A program made the position numbers and the translations under genes. From NCBI RefSeq assembly GCF_007859945.1, contig NZ_SJPQ01000001.1:620001-684000 (forward strand): 64,000 nucleotides of DNA, read 5' to 3'. The notes beneath the pieces are model-generated. The model searched no databases, was not told where the DNA came from, and was given only the letters and a program-made list of their open reading frames with translations. Shown here in pieces: positions 56,506-64,000 of this stretch (positions are counted from its first letter, which is position 1; each line of letters opens with the position of its first letter). Source of the DNA: Pseudobythopirellula maris (GTDB lineage: Bacteria > Planctomycetota > Planctomycetia > Pirellulales > Lacipirellulaceae).

Positions 56506-57182
56506 CGAATCCCAGTGAGCCGCCCCAGGCGGCGCCGGCCGGCATCGACCCGTTGCTCGCTCGCGACCTGAACGCCCCGCTGAAGCGATTCGGCTACAAC
56601 CCGTCTGCTTGGTCGCAACGCGTGCCGATATGTGTGATCGCGGCGGTGGCGGCGGCGATCGCCGCCTATATGGCGTTCTACCAGTGGAGGCTGATCTCCT
56701 ACGCTTGGGACCCGATCTTCGGCGACCAGACGCAGCGTGTGCTCGATTCGCAGGTGTCGCACCGCATGCGTCTGTGGATGCTTGTTCCCGACGCGGCGCT
56801 AGGAGCGTTCGCCTACCTGGGCGACGCGGTCTTCGGACTGGCGGGCTCCACGCGACGCTGGCAGTACCGGCCTTGGATGGTGATCTTGTTCGGCATCGAC
56901 GTGATCCCGCTAGGCGTTGTCAGCGCGGTGCTCGTCGTCCTGCAGGGCACGGTCGTCGGCTCCTGGTGTTTCCTGTGCCTCGTCACCGCGGTGCTTTCGC
57001 TGGTGCTTATCTACTTTGCCTACGACGAGGTGTGGGCGTCTCTCGAATACCTTTACCGCTTGTGGCGCGAGACCCACAGCTGGGGCGAGGTGTGGCGAGC
57101 GACGTGGGGCTGGCCCTCGGAAACGGCCGAGCGGGTCGCTCAAACGATGTTGATCCCTCGCTCTGAATCGCCACTTGAGTAA
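56502..57182 (+). CDS. VKOR-like membrane protein
   Basis: A 226-residue membrane protein with about four spans. The segments [53 protein letters not shown] and [20 protein letters not shown] match bacterial vitamin K epoxide reductase homologues; Cys-x2-Cys in WCFLCL is the active-site pair. Such proteins reoxidise periplasmic disulfide-forming partners via quinones. The first loop cysteines seen in many VKORs are absent, so only the CxxC half remains. It overlaps the epimerase gene by 4 nt, so the two are coupled. Confidence 0.78.
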   Translation: MTNPSEPPQAAPAGIDPLLARDLNAPLKRFGYNPSAWSQRVPICVIAAVAAAIAAYMAFYQWRLISYAWDPIFGDQTQRVLDSQVSHRMRLWMLVPDAALGAFAYLGDAVFGLAGSTRRWQYRPWMVILFGIDVIPLGVVSAVLVVLQGTVVGSWCFLCLVTAVLSLVLIYFAYDEVWASLEYLYRLWRETHSWGEVWRATWGWPSETAERVAQTMLIPRSESPLE

Positions 57183-57232
57183 AGCTGCTTTACGCCCATC
57201 GTCCAAACCTGCAATCCTGGAGTCTCTTTATC

Positions 57233-57601
57233 ATGTGGGCACGCGCTGTCGAAATCATGCTCGGCCTGTGGCTGGCGATCAGCCCGGCGATCTTTCGCGG
57301 CGGCGAAGCCGAGGCTGCCCTGTGGGCCACCGACTTGGCGGTCGCCACTTGGGTGATCGTGTGCGCTTGCCTCTCCTGTTGGCTGCCGCTCAGGCACGCC
57401 CACTTGGCGATCCTGGCGGCTTCGGGTTTTTTAATCGCCATCGCTTACCTCGAAACGGGCGCCCCGGAGTCCGCCACTGCGCAGAACCACTTGATGCTGG
57501 GTCTGCTGCTGGCCATGTTTGCGATCGTGCCCAACTACGCCGACGAGCCCCCCATGCGCTGGCGTCGCTACGCGGCGCGACTTGAGCAGGCCCAAAGCTA
57601 G
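57233..57601 (+). CDS. SPW-repeat membrane protein
   Basis: A 122-residue protein with four membrane spans (VEIMLGLWLAISPAIF, LAVATWVIVCACLSCW, LAILAASGFLIAIAY, LMLGLLLAMFAIVP). The Ser-Pro motif in span 1 (LAISPAIF) and the overall length match the SPW_repeat family, of unknown function. It follows the VKOR-like gene by 50 nt and is probably in the same operon. Confidence 0.78.
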   Translation: MWARAVEIMLGLWLAISPAIFRGGEAEAALWATDLAVATWVIVCACLSCWLPLRHAHLAILAASGFLIAIAYLETGAPESATAQNHLMLGLLLAMFAIVPNYADEPPMRWRRYAARLEQAQS

Positions 57602-57747
57602 AGTTTGAGCCTGCGAAAGATCGATAAGTGCTCCGGCTCCAACATTGGGCTTCTTCGGGTTGGAATCCGTGGGCCGAGCTGTCATGTTGAGCTGCACGCC
57701 GGGAAGACAACCTCCATACGCAATGCGCTGAAACGAGGCCTGCGACG

Positions 57748-58680
57748 ATGAACGAGACGCAATCCAACGAAGCAAAGAGGCCGGTGGTCGTTGGCATCGG
57801 CGAGGTGCTCTGGGACCACTCGGAGCGCGGCCGCCACGCCGGCGGCGCCCCGGCCAACGTCGTTTATCACACCAGCCGGCTCGGCTGTGAAAGCGTGTTG
57901 CTCACGCGCATCGGCCCCGATCAGGCTGGCGAAGAACTGCTCGCAGACCTCGCGGGCAAAGGCTTCGACACGAGCCACGTACAACGCGACCCCGACCGGC
58001 CAACCGGCACGGCGCACGTGGGCAATAACGCCGACGGCGACCCTGATTTCGAGATCACGGCCAACGTGGCGTGGGATTATCTCACGATCGGCGTCGACGA
58101 GAATCGGCTCCTGCAGGACGCCGACGCGCTCTATTTCGGCACTCTCGCCCAGCGGACCCCTGCCGCGCGCGAGGCGATTCAGCGGGCGCTCGCTCTGGCC
58201 CCCAGCGGGTGTCGCCGGGTGCTCGACGTGAACCTGCGGGCGCCGTGGTACGACACGGAAACGCTCGTCGGCTCACTCCGCTTGGCCGACACCGTTAAGT
58301 TCAGCAGCGGCGAGTCGGACGAGATGGCGCAGCTCTTGGGGCTCGGCATCGCCGAGCCTGAGCCGATCGCCGAAGAGCTCCAATCCAAATACGGCGTCAA
58401 ACGCGTTTGTGTGACCCTCGGGGCCGAAGGCTGTCGGTTGTTCGAGGGCGATTCGTCGGCCGAGGCGGCGGGCGTTTCGCCCAGCGAAAAGATCGACACG
58501 GTCGGCGCTGGCGACGCCTTCACTTCGGCGATGATCGTCGGACTTCTGGGCGGATGGTCTCTCAATAAGATCGCCGAGTTCGCCAATCGCTACGCCGCCG
58601 CAACGACCACGCAACCGGGCGCGATGCCGCCGATCGAAGGCGCAGCGTTCGAAGCGGCTCTGGCGATGATTCCGAATTAA
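57748..58680 (+). CDS. PfkB-family sugar kinase, probable fructokinase
   Basis: A 310-residue PfkB-type kinase. The first motif is GGAPANVVYHTSRLGCES and the second, IDTVGAGDAFTSAMIVGLLGG, holds the catalytic Asp in GAGDAF. The N-terminus VVVGIGEVLWDHSERG resembles fructokinases. It precedes the sucrose synthase gene, so phosphorylation of fructose from sucrose cleavage is the most likely role. Other PfkB sugars are possible. It starts at ATG 57748; no clear promoter was assigned. Confidence 0.88.
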   Translation: MNETQSNEAKRPVVVGIGEVLWDHSERGRHAGGAPANVVYHTSRLGCESVLLTRIGPDQAGEELLADLAGKGFDTSHVQRDPDRPTGTAHVGNNADGDPDFEITANVAWDYLTIGVDENRLLQDADALYFGTLAQRTPAAREAIQRALALAPSGCRRVLDVNLRAPWYDTETLVGSLRLADTVKFSSGESDEMAQLLGLGIAEPEPIAEELQSKYGVKRVCVTLGAEGCRLFEGDSSAEAAGVSPSEKIDTVGAGDAFTSAMIVGLLGGWSLNKIAEFANRYAAATTTQPGAMPPIEGAAFEAALAMIPN

Positions 58681-59005
58681 AGCTGCGGCGAGCCGGGGCT
58701 TAGCGTCTGACCGGACTGGTCATCCCGCCCCCAGGTTGGTTGGCGTTCGGGCGCCAGATCGTGCGGCGGCTGGCGCCCTGATAGTTCGCACTGTGTTTCT
58801 TAAGCCCCTTGGAAAGTGGCCTTCTTTGCTCTGCTGGGGCGATCGCCTCAAGGATCTTGGGCGAGGATGCTAGACTTTCATTGGCCGACTCCGCGCGATC
58901 GGCATGCGCGTCTTGCCGTGGTATGGGGTTTGCTCTTTCGGATGGCTCGTTGCTTAGGCAGGGGCTCCATCACCGCCAAACTCCATAAGAGGCAATTCGT
59001 AGTTT
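58681..59005. other. Intergenic region before sucrose synthase
   Basis: About 325 nt; an open frame of 88 codons here (58816-59082) overlaps the sucrose synthase start and is not credible. A TAGACT box (58871-58876) lacks a good -35. Confidence 0.5.
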
Positions 59006-61480
59006 ATGCCTTCCACGATCGACAAAGCGAAGAACAGCAGCTCCGACGCCACGACGAAGGAAGGCGCCGTCAACTCGGTTGACGGCAAGGCCAACGGCTC
59101 AGGCGGGCGCACCGGCGCGTACGGCGCCCAGCCCCCCTACGCCCTGATCCAACGCTTCTTCACAACGCTCAAGGCCGCCGGCGAGCCGCTGGTGGTGGGT
59201 CACGGCATCGCTACCGCGCTGGATGAGTTTGTTGAGCATCAATCGATTGAACCGGCCGACGAGAAGTTGCTCCGCAAGTTGCTGCGGGGTTGTTCCGAGG
59301 TGATCCTGCTGGGCGACTCGGCTTACGCCGCGCTGCGGCCCGCGATGGGCAAGCTGCGTTTGATCCACGCCCACCCGGCGGCCTCGGAGTTGGAAGAGAT
59401 CTCGCCGGGCGAGTTCCTGCGGCTTAAAGACTCGCTGATCCAGGGCAACGAGGAGGCGTCGCGGCTGGGGCTGGTGATCGACACTTCGCCCTTCTACCGC
59501 AATTTCCCCGTGATCAGCGACCCCAGCGAGGTAGGCGACGGGGTCGACGTTCTGAACCGGCACCTCTCGGCGCAGATGCATCAGAACCCCGAGCGGTTCC
59601 GCGAGGCGTTGCTCGACTTCCTCCGTGACGAGCACGTCGGAGCGTCGAACCTGCTGCTGAACGACCACATCGCCACGCTCTCGGATTTCAAGAGCGAGCT
59701 CGCCGCCGCCCGCTCGCTGGTCGATGATCTCGACGCCGACCAGGCTTACCATTCGTTCTCCCACGAGCTGCGCACGCACGGCTTCGAGGCGGGTTGGGGC
59801 GACACGGCCGCCACGGTCTCAGAGACGTTGGCGCTGCTGCACCGCGTGATGCAGTCGGCCGACCCCGATCGCTTCGCCCGGCTGCTGAGCCGCTTGCCGA
59901 TCACCCGCACGGTGCTGATGGTCTCGCCGCACGGATGGTTCGCCCAGGAGGGAGTGCTAGGCAAGCCCGACACCGGCGGCCAAGTCACTTACGTGCTCGA
60001 TCAGGCCCGCGCCCTGGAGCGGACGATCGACGCCCACCTCAAGTCGTGCGGCGTCGACATGCGCGGCAAGGTGGTGGTGCTCACTCGGCTGATCCCCGAG
60101 GCCGAGGGGACCGCCTGCGACAACCCCCTGGAGAAGATCCACGGCACGCACGACAGCTGGATTGTGCGGGTCCCGTTCCGCGACGGCGCGGGCGAGGTGG
60201 CGCCGCACTGGGTCTCGCGTTTCAAGATCTGGCCCTACCTGGAGCGTTACGCCGAGGAATCGACCGCGGCGGTCGTCAACGAGCTGGGCGGCAAGCCCGA
60301 CTTGATCGTCGGCCACTACAGCGACGGCAACATCACCGCGCACCTTCTGGCCGAGCGCCTCGACGTGACGCACGCCGCTTGCGTTCACGCCCTGGAAAAG
60401 AGCAAGTACCTGTTCAGCGACTCGCATTGGGCCGAGCTCGAAGACCAGTACCATTTCTCGGCGCAGTTTACGGCTGACCTGGTCGCCTACAACTCGGCCG
60501 ACTTCGTGGTGTCGAGCAGCCGCCGCGAGATCGGCGGCACGCCCCACGACCTCGGCATGCTCGAGTCATACCAACTGTTCACCATGCCCGGGCTCTTCCG
60601 CGTGGAGTCGGGGCTCGACCCGCGACGGGCGCGTCACAACATCGTCCCGCCGGGGGTCAGCGAGGAGTGCTTCTTCCCCAACACGGCCGAGGAGCTCCGC
60701 GTCGAGGCGATGGCCGACGGCCTGCGCGAGCGGTTGCTCACCCAAGAGCCGGGCGAGAATTGCGTCGGCTTCCTCGACGAGCCCGACAAGCCGTTCGTCT
60801 TCGCCATGGCGCGGATCGACAAGGTGAAGAATCTCACCGGGCTGGCCGACCTGTTCGGCAAGTGCGAGAAGCTCCGCGAGCACGCCAATTTGCTGCTGGT
60901 CACCTCGATCAACGAGCGCGACCAGGCGAGCGACCCCGAGGAGCTCGAAGAGGTCGACCGGCTCTACGAGCTGATCGCCCGCCACAGCCTCGAGGGCTCG
61001 ATCCGCTGGGCCGCCGCGCGGCTCGACAAGGCCGAGACCGGCGAGATCTACCGCATCTTGGCCGACCGCCGCAGCGTGTTCGCCCAACCCGCCCTGATGG
61101 AGACCTTCGGGCTCACCGTGATCGAGGCGATGGCGTGCGGCATGCCCGTCGTCGGCACCGCGTTCGGCGGGCCGGCCGAGATCATCCTCGACGGCGAGTG
61201 CGGCGAGGTCCGCGACCCGAACGACCACGAGGCGTTCGCCCAGTCGCTGCTCGATATTGTCTCCGACACCGAGAAATGGCGACGCTACTCGGAGGAGGGG
61301 ATCCAGCGGGTAGAAACGGCCTTCCGGTGGGCGCGACACGCCGAGTCGCTTTTGAGGATCTCAAACGTGTATACTTATTGGAATCACACCGACGTGATGA
61401 ACCGCCCAGCTCTCGACCGCTACCTGCACACCCTTTACCACACCGTCTACCGTCCGCGGGCAGACGCGATCGAGATCTGA
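59006..61480 (+). CDS. Sucrose synthase
   Basis: SuSy interconverts sucrose and UDP with fructose and UDP-glucose. The 824-residue protein has the long N-terminal regulatory domain and a GT-B core with LMVSPHGWFAQEGVLGKPDT, GGQVTYVLDQARALE, ACVHALEKSKYLF and ETFGLTVIEAMACGMP (E-x7-E). The last about 90 residues carry the family end LRISNVYTYWNHTDV. It starts at ATG 59006; the first about 40 residues are Ser/Gly-rich and not conserved. It lies between the PfkB kinase and the sucrose-phosphate synthase genes, so the three act in one sucrose module. Confidence 0.95.
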   Translation: MPSTIDKAKNSSSDATTKEGAVNSVDGKANGSGGRTGAYGAQPPYALIQRFFTTLKAAGEPLVVGHGIATALDEFVEHQSIEPADEKLLRKLLRGCSEVILLGDSAYAALRPAMGKLRLIHAHPAASELEEISPGEFLRLKDSLIQGNEEASRLGLVIDTSPFYRNFPVISDPSEVGDGVDVLNRHLSAQMHQNPERFREALLDFLRDEHVGASNLLLNDHIATLSDFKSELAAARSLVDDLDADQAYHSFSHELRTHGFEAGWGDTAATVSETLALLHRVMQSADPDRFARLLSRLPITRTVLMVSPHGWFAQEGVLGKPDTGGQVTYVLDQARALERTIDAHLKSCGVDMRGKVVVLTRLIPEAEGTACDNPLEKIHGTHDSWIVRVPFRDGAGEVAPHWVSRFKIWPYLERYAEESTAAVVNELGGKPDLIVGHYSDGNITAHLLAERLDVTHAACVHALEKSKYLFSDSHWAELEDQYHFSAQFTADLVAYNSADFVVSSSRREIGGTPHDLGMLESYQLFTMPGLFRVESGLDPRRARHNIVPPGVSEECFFPNTAEELRVEAMADGLRERLLTQEPGENCVGFLDEPDKPFVFAMARIDKVKNLTGLADLFGKCEKLREHANLLLVTSINERDQASDPEELEEVDRLYELIARHSLEGSIRWAAARLDKAETGEIYRILADRRSVFAQPALMETFGLTVIEAMACGMPVVGTAFGGPAEIILDGECGEVRDPNDHEAFAQSLLDIVSDTEKWRRYSEEGIQRVETAFRWARHAESLLRISNVYTYWNHTDVMNRPALDRYLHTLYHTVYRPRADAIEI

Positions 61481-61525
61481 TACGAGCAGGATCGTATCGA
61501 GTCACAGGAGTGAGGAACTAGACCG

Positions 61526-63721
61526 TTGTATATTCAGCTAGTGAGCGTCCACGGCTTGGTGCGTGGCGAGAACATCGAAATGGGACGCGACGCCGACACC
61601 GGCGGCCAAGTCCGTTACGTGCTCGAGATGGCCCGCACCCTCGCGGCCCAGCCCGAGGTGGACGGCGTCGACCTGTTCACCCGCCGCATCAAGGACAAGC
61701 GTTACTCTTCGGACTACGGCGAGACGATCGAAGAGCTCGCCCCCGGCTGCCGGCTGGTCCGTCTGCCGTGCGGCGGGGGGCGCTACATGCGTAAGGAGCG
61801 GCTCTGGCCGCACCTCGACGAGTTTGTCGACGAGATGCTCGTCTTCACCCGCAAGGACGGACGCACCCCGACCGTGGTGCACGGCCACTACGCGGACGCG
61901 GCCTACGTGGCGAACGAGGTCGCTACGGCGCTCGGCGTGCCGTTCGTCTACACCGGCCACTCGCTCGGCAAGCCGAAGCTCGAGTATCTGTTGCGCGAGG
62001 GATGGACCCACGAGAAAGCGAACGACGAGCTCGCGATCGACCGCCGGATCGCGGTGGAGCAGGAGAGCCTCGACGCCGCCGACCTGGTGGTCACCAGCAC
62101 CCGCCACGAGCGCGACGTGCAGTACGCCGACTACCGCCGCGACGAGACGCTCAAAGTCGAAGTGATCCCGCCCGGAACGGACCTCGATCGCTTCTTCCCG
62201 TACTACGAGTACGATATCGCTGGTGGGGAGATCGACGAGCGGTTCAAGCAGGCCCGCATGCGGATGCACCACGAGTTGGGCCGCTTCCTCTACTCGCCCG
62301 AGAAGCCGCTGATCTTGGCCCTCTGCCGCCCCGACCGCCGCAAGAACATCGGCGCCCTGATCGACGCTTACGGCGAGAGCAAAGAGCTGCAGGCGATCGC
62401 CAACCTGGCCATCTTCGCCGGCATCCGCGAGGACATCGAGTCGATGCCCGAGAACGAGCAGCGAGTGCTCACCGACATGCTGCTCGCGATGGACCGCTAC
62501 AACCTGTACGGCAAGATGGCGATCCCCAAGAACCACGGCTCGGAGTACGACGTGCCCGAGCTCTACCGCCTCGTGGCGGCGGGCGGCGGGGTTTTCGCCA
62601 ACACGGCTTACATCGAGCTGTTCGGGCTCACGGCGATCGAGGCGACGGCCGTCGGCCTACCGTTTGTAGCCACCCAAGAAGGGGGGCCGCAGGACATCGT
62701 CGAGAACTGCCGCAGCGGAGCCACGGTCGATGTGACCGACCGCGCTGAGCTGACCGACGCCCTGGTCCAGTCGCTGACCGATCGCAAGCTGTGGGAGCAG
62801 CGTTCGAGCGACGGGGTGAACTTGGTTCGCAAGCACTACGCCTGGGAGACGCACTGCCGGCATTACCTCAAAGCGATCGAAGAGGTCCTGCAAGACGGCC
62901 GCGAGCCTGCCCAATCGCCGGGACGCCGCGGGCCGAGCGTCGGCCGCCGTCTGGCCGAGGTCGAGCACTTGCTCATCACCGACATCGACAACACGCTGCT
63001 GGGCGACGACGAGGCGCTCGCCCAGTTGCTCGAACTGCTGCACGAGAACCGCGACCGCATCGGCTTTGGCGTCGCCACCGGCCGCTCGCCCGAGTTGGTC
63101 GAAGAGGTGCTCGCCGAATACGGCGTCGAAGAGATCGACGTGATCATCTCGTCGGTCGGCACCGAGGTGAGCTACGGCCGCCGCTTCGCCAGCGACCGCG
63201 GCTGGGCGAGTCACCTCCGTTCGCGATGGCGCCCCGACCGGGTGCGAGAAGCGCTCGACCCGCTCGGCTTCGTGTCGCTGCAAGAGGGCGTCGGCTCGCA
63301 GAGCGAGTTCAAGGTGAGCTACGACCTCGACGAGGGCGTGGCGGCCGAAGAGGCGATCCGGCTGGTCCGCGAATCGCTCGACAGCGTGCGGCTCGGCTAC
63401 TCGCTGGTCTTCTCGCACGGCACGTACATCGACGTGCTGCCGCTGCGGGCGTCGAAGGGCAAGGCGGTCCACTACGTGGCCAACAAGTGGGGAGTGCCGA
63501 TCGACCGCGTGCTGACGGCCGGCGACTCGGGCAACGACATCGACATGCTCAAGGGCGCCACGGCAGGCATCGTCGTGTCGAACCACGACGACCAAGTGGC
63601 CGCCTGGCGACGCAACAAGTCGGACCGTGTTTACATCGCCGACCGCCCTTCGGCGGGCGGGATCATCGACGGGCTCTCGCACTACGGCGTGCTGCACGCC
63701 AAGAACTACGCCGAAGTTTAG
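61526..63721 (+). CDS. Sucrose-phosphate synthase with fused sucrose-phosphatase-like domain
   Basis: A 731-residue two-domain protein starting at TTG 61526 (AGGAAC 10 nt upstream). Residues about 1-465 are the SPS GT-B domain: SVHGLVRGENIEMGRDADTG, GHYADAAYVANEVA, GHSLGKPKLEYLL, ELFGLTAIEATAVGLPFVAT and QEGGPQDIVENC. Residues about 480-731 are an HAD phosphatase domain: ITDIDNTLLGDDE with both catalytic Asp, SKGKAVHYV and TAGDSGNDIDML, matching sucrose-6-phosphate phosphatase. So both steps to sucrose can be done by one protein. It follows sucrose synthase by 45 nt. Confidence 0.94.
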   Translation: MYIQLVSVHGLVRGENIEMGRDADTGGQVRYVLEMARTLAAQPEVDGVDLFTRRIKDKRYSSDYGETIEELAPGCRLVRLPCGGGRYMRKERLWPHLDEFVDEMLVFTRKDGRTPTVVHGHYADAAYVANEVATALGVPFVYTGHSLGKPKLEYLLREGWTHEKANDELAIDRRIAVEQESLDAADLVVTSTRHERDVQYADYRRDETLKVEVIPPGTDLDRFFPYYEYDIAGGEIDERFKQARMRMHHELGRFLYSPEKPLILALCRPDRRKNIGALIDAYGESKELQAIANLAIFAGIREDIESMPENEQRVLTDMLLAMDRYNLYGKMAIPKNHGSEYDVPELYRLVAAGGGVFANTAYIELFGLTAIEATAVGLPFVATQEGGPQDIVENCRSGATVDVTDRAELTDALVQSLTDRKLWEQRSSDGVNLVRKHYAWETHCRHYLKAIEEVLQDGREPAQSPGRRGPSVGRRLAEVEHLLITDIDNTLLGDDEALAQLLELLHENRDRIGFGVATGRSPELVEEVLAEYGVEEIDVIISSVGTEVSYGRRFASDRGWASHLRSRWRPDRVREALDPLGFVSLQEGVGSQSEFKVSYDLDEGVAAEEAIRLVRESLDSVRLGYSLVFSHGTYIDVLPLRASKGKAVHYVANKWGVPIDRVLTAGDSGNDIDMLKGATAGIVVSNHDDQVAAWRRNKSDRVYIADRPSAGGIIDGLSHYGVLHAKNYAEV

Positions 63722-63869
63722 GGAGCGTTCTGCGTGGCGAGCCGCGTACAGTCAGGGTCGAGTGCGTGCTGGCGGTTGCCCCCGCCCACCACGCCGTTAG
63801 ATTAGGCCGAGTCGGCCCCCCCGCGCACGGGAGGCCTCGCCCGCCCCCCACCGCTACCTGAGTAAAGGC

Positions 63870-64000
63870 ATGAAACCGTCGGCCGAAGGATCGACCGAAC
63901 CCGTTCGCTCGCGCTTTGGCGCCACTCCCCTCGACGACGGCTCGACGCACTTTCGTGTTTGGGCGCCGCGTTGCGAGCGAGTCGAGGTGGTGATCGAAGG
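63870..64000 (+). CDS. treZ: Start of a TreZ-like malto-oligosyltrehalose trehalohydrolase, truncated by the window
   Basis: ATG 63870 opens a frame that runs to the edge. The first 43 residues read KPSAEGSTEPVRSRFGATPL, then DDGSTHFRVWAPRCERVEVV, the N-terminal carbohydrate-binding (CBM48-like) start seen in TreZ and related GH13 enzymes. TreZ cleaves trehalose from maltooligosyl-trehalose. Assignment from so short a piece is tentative; a glycogen branching or debranching enzyme also begins this way. It lies 148 nt after the sucrose-phosphate synthase gene. Confidence 0.5.
   Translation, partial: MKPSAEGSTEPVRSRFGATPLDDGSTHFRVWAPRCERVEVVIE

Overview
The window looks like chromosomal DNA of a GC-rich planctomycete, probably order Pirellulales. 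The evidence is phylum-typical families: an ECF sigma factor translationally coupled to a TM/TPR serine/threonine kinase, a secreted protein with the planctomycetal N-terminal 'ESRVML' sorting-type motif, a PEP-CTERM serpin, Cys-Gly-rich outer-membrane barrels with a 'CCPDPCY' motif, HEAT and Minf_1886-type proteins, and two groEL genes. No rRNA, tRNA, CRISPR array, prophage or intact insertion sequence was seen. The identification rests on protein families read by eye, not on a database search.

Layout. 1-4.5 kb: end of a VgrG/PAAR type VI secretion tip cluster with three coupled small genes, one a C39-like cysteine peptidase with a zinc ribbon. 4.5-10.6 kb: cell-envelope genes (barrel lipoprotein, HEAT protein, Cys-Gly-rich barrel) and a very charged Arg/RGG-rich protein. 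11-18 kb: housekeeping genes (ade, hemB, release-factor-like protein, sugE-type exporter, HAD hydrolase, sthA). 18.4-24.9 kb: secreted proteins (pectate lyase-like, serpin, prenyltransferase-like toroid) and a Minf_1886 / small membrane protein pair, then a PSP1/RicT-type protein. 25-30.6 kb: LuxR-type regulator, pterin dehydratase, BON protein, YhdH/AcuI-type reductase, acs. 31-39 kb: lipid-linked sugar/envelope genes (GT-C-like, GT2, LPG_synthase_TM flippase-like), AI-2E transporter, Asn/Gln-rich anchored protein. 38.6-46.3 kb: a chaperone block on the minus strand (groEL2, groES, groEL1, dnaJ, grpE, FmdB-type zinc ribbon, yacG, membrane protein). 46.8-48.8 kb: a PTS-IIA/SLC4 bicarbonate transporter fusion. 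49.4-54.3 kb: ECF sigma factor, kinase and secreted protein in one operon. 54.8-57.6 kb: universal stress protein, epimerase, VKOR-like and SPW membrane proteins. 57.7-64 kb: sugar block (PfkB kinase, sucrose synthase, sucrose-phosphate synthase/phosphatase, start of a TreZ-like gene).

How genes work together. The groEL2 promoter region carries a near-consensus sigma-54 site with an upstream inverted repeat, so the chaperone block may be controlled by an enhancer-binding protein. The sugar block can make sucrose (SPS with its own phosphatase domain), cleave or make it reversibly (sucrose synthase), phosphorylate the fructose (PfkB), and run into trehalose metabolism (TreZ). The three glycan genes at 31.4-35.1 kb fit a lipid-linked glycan pathway.

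The most unusual non-coding content is a set of at least eight intergenic, nested imperfect inverted repeats of several sequence families plus four short G/C palindromes, often abutting stop or start codons, and a 153-bp MITE-like element flanked by TA. Three genes too small or too partial for simple ORF calling were recovered by reading: yacG (51 aa), a 49-aa coupled membrane protein, and the start of treZ.
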